Shown here: positions 27,383 through 36,460 of the stretch, piece by piece
How positions within the stretch are numbered: position 1 is the first letter of the stretch
Layout: every line of letters begins with the position of its first letter
Assembly: GCF_021531055.1 (NCBI RefSeq)
Contig: NZ_JADYTL010000001.1
Location: 124,001 to 188,000, forward strand
Source of the DNA: Collinsella tanakaei
GTDB lineage: Bacteria; Actinomycetota; Coriobacteriia; Coriobacteriales; Coriobacteriaceae
Direction: 5' to 3'
Length of the DNA: 64,000 bases
Notes under the pieces: model-generated
What the model was told of the DNA's origin: nothing
The model's input: the letters and a program-made list of their open reading frames with translations, nothing else
Database searches by the model: none
Position numbers and translations under genes: made by a program

Positions 27383-27411
27383 TTGACGCACGCAAAACCA
27401 CCTGATAGAGT
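27383..27411 (+). promoter_or_regulatory. Promoter of rplU-rpmA
   Basis: TTGACG (27383-27388) and TAGAGT (27406-27411) are separated by exactly 17 bp, a strong housekeeping-sigma match. Transcription would start near 27418, about 34 bp before the rplU start. Confidence 0.75.
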
Positions 27412-27451
27412 ATTCGGCTGTTGCACTAACTGATGCATGAAGGGCAAAACA

Positions 27452-27811
27452 ATGTACGCAATCGTTACAACCGGCGGCAAGCAGTATAAGGTCGCCACCG
27501 ATGATGTTCTGAACGTCGAGAAGATCGAGGGCGAGGTCGGCGACAAGGTCGAGCTTCCCGTCATCTTCCTGAACGACGGCAAGAAGATCATCACCGATCC
27601 TGCCAAGCTTGCGAAGGCTAAGGTCACTGCTGAGATCGTCGAGCAGTTCAAGGGCAAGAAGCAGCTCGTCTTCAAGTTCCACAAGCGTAAGCGCTATCGT
27701 CGTCTCCAGGGCCACCGCCAGCAGCTGACCCGTCTGAAGATCACGAAGGTCCAGGCTACGTCCCGTGCCAAGAAGAGCACGGCCGAGGCCGAGGCTCCCG
27801 CGGCTGAGTAA
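27452..27811 (+). CDS. rplU: Ribosomal protein bL21
   Basis: Structural protein of the 50S subunit. The ATG at 27452 gives the classic start MYAIVTTGGKQYKV; the ATG 15 bp upstream would add MKGKT, which is not typical. The 119 residues include the conserved FKGKKQLVFKFHKRKRYRR stretch and a ~15-residue Ala/Glu-rich C-terminal extension. It is the first gene after its own promoter and is followed 34 bp later by rpmA. No prp (ysxB) protease gene lies between them. Confidence 0.96.
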   Translation: MYAIVTTGGKQYKVATDDVLNVEKIEGEVGDKVELPVIFLNDGKKIITDPAKLAKAKVTAEIVEQFKGKKQLVFKFHKRKRYRRLQGHRQQLTRLKITKVQATSRAKKSTAEAEAPAAE

Positions 27812-27845
27812 CCCGCACCGAGAACTGTAGAAAGAAGGAAACACC

Positions 27846-28103
27846 ATGGCACACAAAAAAGGTCTCGGCTCCTCCCGTAACGGCCGCGACTCGCGCGGTC
27901 AGCGTCTCGGCTGCAAGCGCTTCGCCGGCCAGACCGTGAAGTGCGGCACCATCCTCGTCCGTCAGCGCGGCACCCACATCCACCCCGGCGCCAACGTCGG
28001 CCGTGGCAAGGATGACACCCTGTTCGCGCTCGTCGACGGCACCGTCGAGTACACCCGCGGCATCAAGCATCGCGTGAACGTGCGCCCTGCCGTCGAGGCC
28101 TAG
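27846..28103 (+). CDS. rpmA: Ribosomal protein bL27
   Basis: Component of the 50S peptidyl-transferase region. The 85-residue product starts [16 protein letters not shown], the mature form. Unlike Bacillota L27 there is no N-terminal extension to be cleaved by Prp, consistent with the absence of a prp gene beside rplU. AGAAGGAAACACC precedes the ATG. A strong terminator follows. Confidence 0.97.
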   Translation: MAHKKGLGSSRNGRDSRGQRLGCKRFAGQTVKCGTILVRQRGTHIHPGANVGRGKDDTLFALVDGTVEYTRGIKHRVNVRPAVEA

Positions 28104-28130
28104 TCGACGCTCTTCATTCCAAGCATCATC

Positions 28131-28165
28131 GAGACCCTTGGAGCTGCTCCAAGGGTCTCTTTTTT
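28131..28165 (+). terminator. Rho-independent terminator of rplU-rpmA
   Basis: A perfect 12-bp stem GAGACCCTTGGA / TCCAAGGGTCTC with loop GCTGC is followed by six T (28160-28165). Confidence 0.92.
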
Positions 28166-28182
28166 GCCATCGGCAAACCGTC

Positions 28183-28188
28183 TACAAT
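28183..28188 (+). promoter_or_regulatory. Candidate -10 box of obgE
   Basis: TACAAT lies 38 bp before the obgE ATG, just after the rpmA terminator. No clear -35 is present at 16-18 bp, where the terminator T-run sits. Confidence 0.45.
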
Positions 28189-28190
28189 GA

Positions 28191-29594
<1,404 letters not shown>

Positions 29595-29596
29595 CG

Positions 29597-30286
29597 ATGC
29601 ACACGCATCCCACCGGCCTGCCCGAACTCGGGGCTGATCCCTCCCGTGAGTATCGTTTGGGCATCATGGGCGGCACCTTCGATCCCATACACTACGGGCA
29701 TCTCGTCACCGCCGAGCAGGCCCGCGAGGCGCTCCAGCTCGACCTCGTGCTGTTCATGCCTGCCGGTCAGCCCGCGTTCAAGCAGGATCAGGAGGTGAGC
29801 GACGCCGAGGATCGCTATGCGATGACCGTGCTCGCGACCGCCGCGAACCCCGCGTTCGATGCCAGCCGCTTCGAGATCGACCGCGACGGGATCACCTATA
29901 CGATCGACACGCTCCGTGCGCTTCGGCGGAACTATCCGGACAACGTGAAGCTGTTCTTCATCACCGGAGCCGATGCGATCCTCGATCTGGTGACCTGGCA
30001 CGACGCCGCCGCCATGGCCGAGCTCGCCACCTTCATCGCCGCGACGCGTCCCGGCTACGATATCGATCAGGCGCGTCAGCGCGTCGCCGCATCGGGCGTG
30101 CCCTTCGATGTGCGCTACATCGAGATCCCCGCCCTCGCGATCAGCTCGACCAACATCCGCGAGCGCGTGAGCCGTGCGAAAAGCGTCCGGTATCTGACGT
30201 CCGAATCCGTCATCGGATACATTCGAAAGAACGGCCTGTATAATAAGCGGGTCGTCGAGCGCGTCGACGCGGCGACCGTCCATTAG
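29597..30286 (+). CDS. nadD: Nicotinate-nucleotide adenylyltransferase
   Basis: Adenylates nicotinate mononucleotide to deamido-NAD. The ATG at 29597 is placed 7 bp after GAGGAGG; the GTG at 29591, overlapping the obgE stop, would be too close to it. The 229-residue product has the nucleotidyltransferase motif GIMGGTFDPIHYGH near its N-terminus and the C-terminal ISSTNIRERV, both diagnostic. Together with nadK at the window start this shows at least the late NAD(P) pathway. The next gene starts 17 bp after its stop. Confidence 0.95.
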   Translation: MHTHPTGLPELGADPSREYRLGIMGGTFDPIHYGHLVTAEQAREALQLDLVLFMPAGQPAFKQDQEVSDAEDRYAMTVLATAANPAFDASRFEIDRDGITYTIDTLRALRRNYPDNVKLFFITGADAILDLVTWHDAAAMAELATFIAATRPGYDIDQARQRVAASGVPFDVRYIEIPALAISSTNIRERVSRAKSVRYLTSESVIGYIRKNGLYNKRVVERVDAATVH

Positions 30287-30303
30287 GTGAGGAGGGGATG
30301 GAC

Positions 30304-30930
30304 ATGGATCATACCTACGATATCGCCGATACACGCGCCTACCTCGCGCGCATGCGCGACATGCTGAACGTCCGCATGGCCGATGACAGCCATCGTCTGA
30401 ACCACTCGCTCGGTGTCGCCCGTACGGCGTCCGAGCTCGCCTCGACCTACGGCGTCGATCCGTTTTTGGCTGAGGCGGCAGGCCTTATCCACGATTGGGA
30501 CAAGGTGCTGACGCACGAGGAGCTCCTAGCGCGGGCGGTGCAGTACAACGTCTCCGTCGCCGGTTCGCCGTCCGATGCCATCGCGCTGCTTCACGGCCCC
30601 GTTGCCGCCGTCGAGCTCCCGCAGCTGTTCGGCGAGCTGCCGTCCTGTGTCTTTCAGGCCGTGGCGCGCCATACGGCGGGCGCCGTGGACATGACCGATC
30701 TCGATATGGTCGTGTTCGTCGCCGATGCGATCGAGCCCATGCGCCATGGCGCCTATGCGGACGAGCTACGCGCCCTGGTCGGGAAGGTCGACCTCGAGCA
30801 TCTGTTCTTCTCCTGCTTCTCGCAGGGCATCTCCTATGTGATCTCCACGGGCCGCTATCTGTATCCCACGGCGATCGATATCTATAATCACTATGCGCTG
30901 AGCTTGGCGCACCGGAAAGGTACGGTATGA
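30304..30930 (+). CDS. yqeK: HD-domain Ap4A hydrolase, YqeK type
   Basis: Symmetrical diadenosine tetraphosphatase by family knowledge, converting Ap4A to two ADP. The 208-residue protein shows metal-site motifs HRLNHSLGVA, LIHDWDK and ARHT, then VFVADAIEPMRH. The Trp in HDWDK replaces a small hydrophobic residue usual there. The ATG at 30304 sits 8 bp after AGGAGG; the ATG at 30298 is too close. It overlaps rsfS (ATGA), and nadD-yqeK-rsfS is a conserved Gram-positive order. Confidence 0.9.
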   Translation: MDHTYDIADTRAYLARMRDMLNVRMADDSHRLNHSLGVARTASELASTYGVDPFLAEAAGLIHDWDKVLTHEELLARAVQYNVSVAGSPSDAIALLHGPVAAVELPQLFGELPSCVFQAVARHTAGAVDMTDLDMVVFVADAIEPMRHGAYADELRALVGKVDLEHLFFSCFSQGISYVISTGRYLYPTAIDIYNHYALSLAHRKGTV

Positions 30931-31373
30931 CTGACACGATGACCGATTCCACCCTGTACGACGAGACCTCCGCTTTTGAGAGCGATGCCGATCGCAGCGC
31001 GGCGAGCGTGTCTTCCGCGGGCGTGGAGGCCCGCGAGGTCGCCCGCGTGGCAGCACAGGCGGCATATGACAAAAAGGCCGAGGATGTCGTCGTCCTCGAT
31101 CTCACGGAGCTTTCCGACGTCTGCGACTACTTCGTGATCGCGACCGGTTCGAACCGCAGGCTCGCCGATGCCGTCATCGACGAGGTCGAGGAGAAGGTCG
31201 CCAAGGCCTGTCACGAGCATCCGCTGGCGATCGAGGGGCGCGACGAGGGTACCTGGATCCTCATGGACTACGGTTCGGTGCTCGTCCATGTTTTCACGCC
31301 CGAGGCGCGCGACTACTACCGCCTGGAAAAGCTCTGGGGCGACGCTCCGGTGCTCGACGTCGTGCTCGACTAG
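30927..31373 (+). CDS. rsfS: Ribosomal silencing factor RsfS
   Basis: Binds uL14 on the 50S subunit and blocks subunit joining under starvation. The 148 residues have an Asp/Ser-rich N-terminal extension of about 35 residues, then the core: DVVVLDLTELSDVCDYFVIATGSNRR, WILMDYGSVLVHVF and YYRLEKLWGDAP. The ATG overlaps the yqeK stop. A long GC-rich hairpin follows. Confidence 0.94.
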   Translation: MTDTMTDSTLYDETSAFESDADRSAASVSSAGVEAREVARVAAQAAYDKKAEDVVVLDLTELSDVCDYFVIATGSNRRLADAVIDEVEEKVAKACHEHPLAIEGRDEGTWILMDYGSVLVHVFTPEARDYYRLEKLWGDAPVLDVVLD

Positions 31374-31397
31374 CCTCCCTGCGCAATACGCCATGTG

Positions 31398-31443
31398 ACG
31401 CGCCGCACCGACCATCCAGGTCGGTGCGGCGCGTTATACTTTG
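31398..31443 (+). terminator. Strong hairpin after rsfS, probable terminator
   Basis: A perfect 16-bp stem runs from 31398-31413 to 31419-31434 with loop ATCCA, followed by TATACTTTG rather than a clean T-run. It ends just before the dinB -10 box. Termination efficiency is uncertain, but the stem is very stable. Confidence 0.65.
31435..31440 (+). promoter_or_regulatory. -10 box of dinB, placed for a leaderless mRNA
   Basis: TATACT ends 6 bp before the dinB ATG at 31447, so a start site about 7 bases downstream would coincide with the A of the ATG. No Shine-Dalgarno precedes that ATG. The -35 region lies inside the rsfS hairpin and does not resemble TTGACA. Confidence 0.5.
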
Positions 31444-31446
31444 TCC

Positions 31447-32745
31447 ATGGATACGGATGCGACATACGATGCCCAGGCGTTCGCCGAGGCCTTGATCGGT
31501 TCGTGGGACGGTCCTGCGGTCGGTCTTCTCGACCTCGATGCGTTTTTTGCCAGCGTGGAGCAGCTGGACCATCCCGCTTGGCGCGGCAAGCCGGTGATCG
31601 TGGGCGGCGATCCGGATAAGCGCGGCGTCGTCTCGACGGCATCGTATGAGGCAAGGACGTTCGGTGTCCGCTCGGCGATGCCATCCGCCCAGGCGCGGCG
31701 TCTGTGCCCGCAGGCCATTTGGACGCACGGCCACTTCGACCGCTATCGCGAGATGAGCGCGCAGGTCATGGCCATCTTGGAACGAGAAACCCCCTTCGTG
31801 GACCGCGTTTCCATCGACGAGGCCTTCTTTGATGTCACGCCCGGTCGCTTCTCCTCCGAAAATCCCATCGTCATCTGCCGGCGCATCTCGGAGGCGGTGA
31901 GCAAACTCGGCATCACCTGTTCCATCGGGCTGGGTGTCAACAAGACCATCGCCAAGATCGCCAGCGAACGCGATAAACCCCGTGGGCTCACCGTCGTCGT
32001 TCCCGGAACGGAGCGAGCGTTTCTCGCGCCGTTGCCGGTGCGCGCCATGAGCGGTATCGGAAAATCCGCCGAAACGGTGCTGGTGAAGGCTCGTATCCAC
32101 ACCTTGGGCGAACTCGCGAGCGCCGACCCGCTCGTATTGCGCCGCATCTTCGGTGCCAATGCCGAGGCGATGCGCTTGCGCGCGGCGGGACGCGAGGTCA
32201 GCCGCGTGAGCGCGATCGACGAGGCCGACGATGTCAAGTCGGTGAGCAACGAGCGGACCTTCGCGCGCGACCTCACCGACCGTGCGGATGTGGAGGCTGC
32301 CCTCTCTCTTTTGGGGGAGTCGGTGGGCCAACGGCTTCGCAGACGCGGCCTTGCCGGGTGGACCGTCACCGTCAAGCTCAAGTTCTCATATGGCTCGGGC
32401 AGGACGATCCAGCGCAAGCTCGCGCATCCGACCGACGACGAGAACGTGTTCGTCCCGATCGCCATCGACCTCGTGCGAGGCATTTGGTCGCCCGGTATGC
32501 ATATTCGGCTCGCCGGCATCGGCATGAGCGATTTCGATATCTCGGGTGGCGTGCAGACCGATCTGTTCTGCGAGGTCGATGAGCGCGGTGTGCAGGCGAG
32601 CGAACGGAGGAACCTTTCGGTGGCGATGGATCGCGTCCGCGAGCGTTTCGGTTCCGGATCGGTCGGATTCGGCCGTGCCGCACGGTTCGAGGGGGACCTC
32701 ATACGGCGCGATAAGTTTCCCGGTCAGGGAAAGCCGACCGAATGA
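31447..32745 (+). CDS. dinB: DNA polymerase IV (Y-family)
   Basis: Error-prone translesion polymerase. The 432-residue protein has the catalytic DLDAFFASVE near residues 29-38 and the SIDEAF motif (DRVSIDEAFFDV), the HhH region SGIGKS, and a little-finger domain. QTDLF near residue 364 resembles the beta-clamp binding motif. The ATG at 31447 is chosen because the -10 box would give a leaderless mRNA; a TTG at 31441 is also in frame. No LexA-type box was recognised. It forms a single-gene unit between two terminator-like hairpins. Confidence 0.92.
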   Translation: MDTDATYDAQAFAEALIGSWDGPAVGLLDLDAFFASVEQLDHPAWRGKPVIVGGDPDKRGVVSTASYEARTFGVRSAMPSAQARRLCPQAIWTHGHFDRYREMSAQVMAILERETPFVDRVSIDEAFFDVTPGRFSSENPIVICRRISEAVSKLGITCSIGLGVNKTIAKIASERDKPRGLTVVVPGTERAFLAPLPVRAMSGIGKSAETVLVKARIHTLGELASADPLVLRRIFGANAEAMRLRAAGREVSRVSAIDEADDVKSVSNERTFARDLTDRADVEAALSLLGESVGQRLRRRGLAGWTVTVKLKFSYGSGRTIQRKLAHPTDDENVFVPIAIDLVRGIWSPGMHIRLAGIGMSDFDISGGVQTDLFCEVDERGVQASERRNLSVAMDRVRERFGSGSVGFGRAARFEGDLIRRDKFPGQGKPTE

Positions 32746-32775
32746 GCCGCATCGTACTGGTCGCTCATCGTTTTT
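32742..32775 (+). terminator. Possible weak terminator at the end of dinB
   Basis: ATGAGC (32742-32747, spanning the dinB stop) pairs with GCTCAT (32763-32768), and TTTTT follows at 32771-32775. The stem is only 6 bp with a 15-nt loop. Confidence 0.4.
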
Positions 32776-32856
32776 GTGAAGGGCTTGCATTTAGGCGATA
32801 AGTGGTCAAAATATGAACGTGCCTGCGGCAATTCCGAAGAAGTTACTCTCACGGGC

Positions 32857-32885
32857 TTCACCTGCTCACGCCGTTGGCGTATCAT
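32857..32885 (+). promoter_or_regulatory. Promoter of rpsP-khpA-rimM-trmD
   Basis: TTCACC (32857-32862), a 17-bp spacer and TATCAT (32880-32885) form a plausible housekeeping promoter, giving a leader of about 50 nt. In the leader a small hairpin GCAGCA-TCA-TGCTGC (32909-32923) sits just before the ribosome site. Confidence 0.65.
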
Positions 32886-32942
32886 TACAAACCGTTTGTT
32901 TTAACGTCGCAGCATCATGCTGCTTGGTTGGAGGAGTTTTCA

Positions 32943-33293
32943 TTGGCAGTTAAGATCCGCCTCGCTCGTCACGGTTCGCACAAGCGTCCGTACTACCGTG
33001 TTGTCGTCGCCGATTCCCGTTCGCCTCGCGACGGTCGCTTCATCGAGGAGGTCGGCCGCTACAATCCGCTGACCAACCCCAAGGTCATCGACCTCGACCT
33101 CGAGAAGATCGCCGATTGGCAGTCCAAGGGCGCCCAGCTCACCGATTCCGTAGCTGCGCTCGTCCGTGCCGCCGAGGCCGGTCCCAAGGCTGCGACCGAG
33201 CAGAAGAAGTCCAAGAAGCAGCTCGCCCGTGAGGCCGAGGAGGCCAAGCGTGCTGCCGAGGCTGCCGCTGAGGCCGAGGGTTCCGAGGAGTAG
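32943..33293 (+). CDS. rpsP: Ribosomal protein bS16
   Basis: Small-subunit assembly protein. The TTG at 32943 follows GGAGGAG by 6 bp and gives the canonical start [19 protein letters not shown]. The conserved core is ~80 residues; the remaining ~35 form a Lys/Ala/Glu-rich tail ([19 protein letters not shown]) that should be helical and is longer than the E. coli protein. It starts the unit rpsP-khpA-rimM-trmD. Confidence 0.95.
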   Translation: MAVKIRLARHGSHKRPYYRVVVADSRSPRDGRFIEEVGRYNPLTNPKVIDLDLEKIADWQSKGAQLTDSVAALVRAAEAGPKAATEQKKSKKQLAREAEEAKRAAEAAAEAEGSEE

Positions 33294-33295
33294 TC

Positions 33296-33601
33296 TTGTC
33301 CGCGGTTCAAAACGAGCAGGTCGATGCCGTGACCGAGTATGCTTCCGATGAGGAGATGGTTTCGGACCGCATCGCCGATCTCGTCGAATACCTCGTCGTG
33401 AGCATCGTCGACGACGTCGATTCCGTCAGTCTCGAAGTTATCGACGGCGATCTGTCCTCCACGATCGAGGTTTCCGTCGCAGACGATGACGTGGCCAAGG
33501 TGATCGGTCGCCATGGTCGCACCATCAAAGCGATCCGCACCCTTTCGCGTGCTCTTGCCGCGCGGTTGGGTACGTCGGTCGAAGTCGAGGTTTTAGGATA
33601 G
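33296..33601 (+). CDS. khpA: KH-domain RNA-binding protein KhpA
   Basis: Small RNA chaperone-like protein that pairs with KhpB in Gram-positives. The TTG start is 2 bp past the rpsP stop; its GAGGAG (33285-33290) lies at the end of rpsP, so expression is coupled. The 101 residues contain the KH signature VIGRHGRTIKAIRTL with the GxxG loop RHGR. The position rpsP-khpA-rimM is the conserved one. The N-terminal ~25 residues are acidic. Confidence 0.92.
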   Translation: MSAVQNEQVDAVTEYASDEEMVSDRIADLVEYLVVSIVDDVDSVSLEVIDGDLSSTIEVSVADDDVAKVIGRHGRTIKAIRTLSRALAARLGTSVEVEVLG

Positions 33602-33605
33602 TCTG

Positions 33606-34139
33606 TTGACGATAGCCTACAGGAACATCGCCCGAGTGGGCGCTCCACATGGTTCGAAAGGGGAGGTCTCCGTGGTTCCGCTGCGGGGGCTTCCCTTTCT
33701 GTTGCGCGTCGGCATGACCGTGGCGCTTACGCCACCGTCGCTTACGCGTGATCGCTTTTGCACGGTGACGTCCGTGAACGAGGTCGCGTCCCGTGCGACG
33801 TTTTCCGGCATCGCCTCCATCGACGACGCGCAGGCCATCGTCGGCTGCCATGTGCTGGCGCGTGCCGACGACGTCGTCCTCGATGCGTTCGAGGTTCCGT
33901 TCGCTGACTTGATCGGCCGCGGGGTCCACGATGAGCGCTACGGCGATCTGGGCACGATCGAGGAGGTGATGGAGACGCCGGCGAACAACGTCTGGGTCGT
34001 CTCCGGCTCCTCGTATGGCGAGGTGCTCATCCCCGTCATCGCCGATGTCGTGCGCTCGCTGCCCGATTCCGGCACCATCGAGGTCCGCATCATGGACGGC
34101 CTGATCGACGGGGCCCCGTCGGAAGGTGCGGTCCGATGA
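33606..34139 (+). CDS. rimM: Ribosome maturation factor RimM
   Basis: Assists 30S head assembly through uS19. The 177 residues hold the N-terminal RimM domain (RVGAPHGSKGEVSV, the usual GxxxGxxG-like start) and a C-terminal PRC-barrel (about 98-170, LIGRGVHDERYGDLGTIEEV). A TTG start at 33606 is assumed, with AGGAT about 8 bp upstream. It overlaps trmD (ATGA). It is the third gene in a row with a TTG start. Confidence 0.92.
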   Translation: MTIAYRNIARVGAPHGSKGEVSVVPLRGLPFLLRVGMTVALTPPSLTRDRFCTVTSVNEVASRATFSGIASIDDAQAIVGCHVLARADDVVLDAFEVPFADLIGRGVHDERYGDLGTIEEVMETPANNVWVVSGSSYGEVLIPVIADVVRSLPDSGTIEVRIMDGLIDGAPSEGAVR

Positions 34140-34903
34140 TCATCGATGCGGTCTCCGTTTTTCCCGAGATGTTCGAGCCGGTGATGTCCACCTCGATCCT
34201 GGGTCGCGCACGCCGTGCCGGCCTGTTCGAATTCCACGCGCACGATCTGCGCGACTGGACGCATGACCGTCACCGTACGGTCGACGACGAGCCTTACGGT
34301 GGGGGCCAGGGCATGCTTATGAAGGTGGAGCCGCTCGCCGAGGCCATCGAGGCGATCGCCGCCGAGGGCCCGCGGCCCCATGTCGTCTTCTTCACGCCGT
34401 GCGGCTCCCCCTTTTGCCAGGCGACGGCTGAACGTCTCGCCACCTATGAGCGCATCCTTCTGGTCTGCGGGCGCTACGAGGGGATGGACGAGCGCGCGTA
34501 CGCATTCGCCGACGAGCGGATCTCGATCGGGGATTACGTGCTGACCGGCGGCGAGCTGCCCGCCATGGTGGTCGCGGACGCCGTGATACGCCTGCTTCCC
34601 GGAGCGCTCGGTGACGAGATGTCCAATCGCGACGAGTCGTTTTCGACCGAGGATGACGGTGGCCTGCTCGAGTACGCGCAGTACACGAGGCCCGCGGTCT
34701 TCCGCGATATGGCGGTGCCCGATATCCTGTTGTCGGGCGATCATGCCAAAGTCGACGCCTACCGTCGCGCCGACGCGATCGAGCGCACGTGCCGTTGGCG
34801 TCCCGACCTGATCGATGCGGCCAGCCTCACGCCCGAGGAGCGCGATCGCGCCCGAACCCTCATCGAGCGTTATCATGGGCGGCAGACGAGTGAGACCGAG
34901 TAG
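34136..34903 (+). CDS. trmD: tRNA (guanine-N1)-methyltransferase TrmD
   Basis: Methylates G37 next to the anticodon, preventing +1 frameshifts. The 255-residue SPOUT enzyme shows FPEMFEP at the start, YGGGQGMLMKVEPL, LVCGRYEGMDERA and SIGDYVLTGGELPAM, which includes the trefoil-knot SAM site. The ATG overlaps the rimM stop. A GAGGAG at its stop serves lepB, 10 bp downstream. Confidence 0.96.
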   Translation: MIIDAVSVFPEMFEPVMSTSILGRARRAGLFEFHAHDLRDWTHDRHRTVDDEPYGGGQGMLMKVEPLAEAIEAIAAEGPRPHVVFFTPCGSPFCQATAERLATYERILLVCGRYEGMDERAYAFADERISIGDYVLTGGELPAMVVADAVIRLLPGALGDEMSNRDESFSTEDDGGLLEYAQYTRPAVFRDMAVPDILLSGDHAKVDAYRRADAIERTCRWRPDLIDAASLTPEERDRARTLIERYHGRQTSETE

Positions 34904-34913
34904 AGGAGCCAAG

Positions 34914-35474
34914 GTGACCCCGCATACCGATACCTTTTTCCGCAGCCTCGTCGAATGGCTGGTGATCGTGGCCATCGCGTGCGGCCTCATGCTCGTCGTG
35001 CGTACCTTCATCATCGAGCCGTACGTCGTGCCGACGGGCTCCATGGAGGATACCATCGAGATCGGCGACCAGGTCTTCGCGCAGAAGGTGACGACGAACC
35101 TCGGTATGTCCCCGCAGGCGGGAGATATCATCGTGTTCCGCAACCCCGACGGCTCCTCCGACCACGACGTGCTCGTCAAGCGCGTCATCGCCACCGCCGG
35201 TCAGACGGTCGAGATGGTCGGCGGGCGCGTGCTGGTCGACGGGCAGGCGCTCGATGAGCCGTATGCGATCGGCCAGAGCCAGCCGCTGGCGAGCCAAGCG
35301 CCGGGCGTCATCATCCGCTACCCCTACACCGTTCCTGAGGGGTGCATCTGGGTGATGGGCGACAATCGCGAGAATTCCGCCGACTCCCGGTATTTCGGTG
35401 CGGTCGAGGTCGACGACGTCATCGGCGTGGTTGTGCTGCGCTATTGGCCCCTGCATCGTTTCGGAACGCTGTAA
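34914..35474 (+). CDS. lepB: Type I signal peptidase
   Basis: Removes signal peptides from exported proteins at the outer face of the membrane. The GTG at 34914 follows GAGGAG by 5 bp and gives 186 residues; an earlier ATG (34875) inside trmD has no ribosome site. One N-terminal transmembrane helix (about 13-31), box [10 protein letters not shown] with nucleophile S43, box D with general base K89 (DVLVKRVIA), and box [12 protein letters not shown] are all present. lepB lies between trmD and glyQS instead of the usual rplS. Confidence 0.94.
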   Translation: MTPHTDTFFRSLVEWLVIVAIACGLMLVVRTFIIEPYVVPTGSMEDTIEIGDQVFAQKVTTNLGMSPQAGDIIVFRNPDGSSDHDVLVKRVIATAGQTVEMVGGRVLVDGQALDEPYAIGQSQPLASQAPGVIIRYPYTVPEGCIWVMGDNRENSADSRYFGAVEVDDVIGVVVLRYWPLHRFGTL

Positions 35475-35550
35475 CCGCACGCTTTCGCCGGACATACCGC
35501 CCACTTGGGCTATCATTACGTCTGTTGAACATTCGAGTCGAGGGGATACC

Positions 35551-36459
<909 letters not shown>

Positions 36460-36460
36460 G

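Noticed and set aside
35475-35550. T-box or glycine riboswitch before glyQS
   Set aside because: The gap is only 76 bp and lacks the specifier stem, antiterminator bulge or glycine aptamer patterns.
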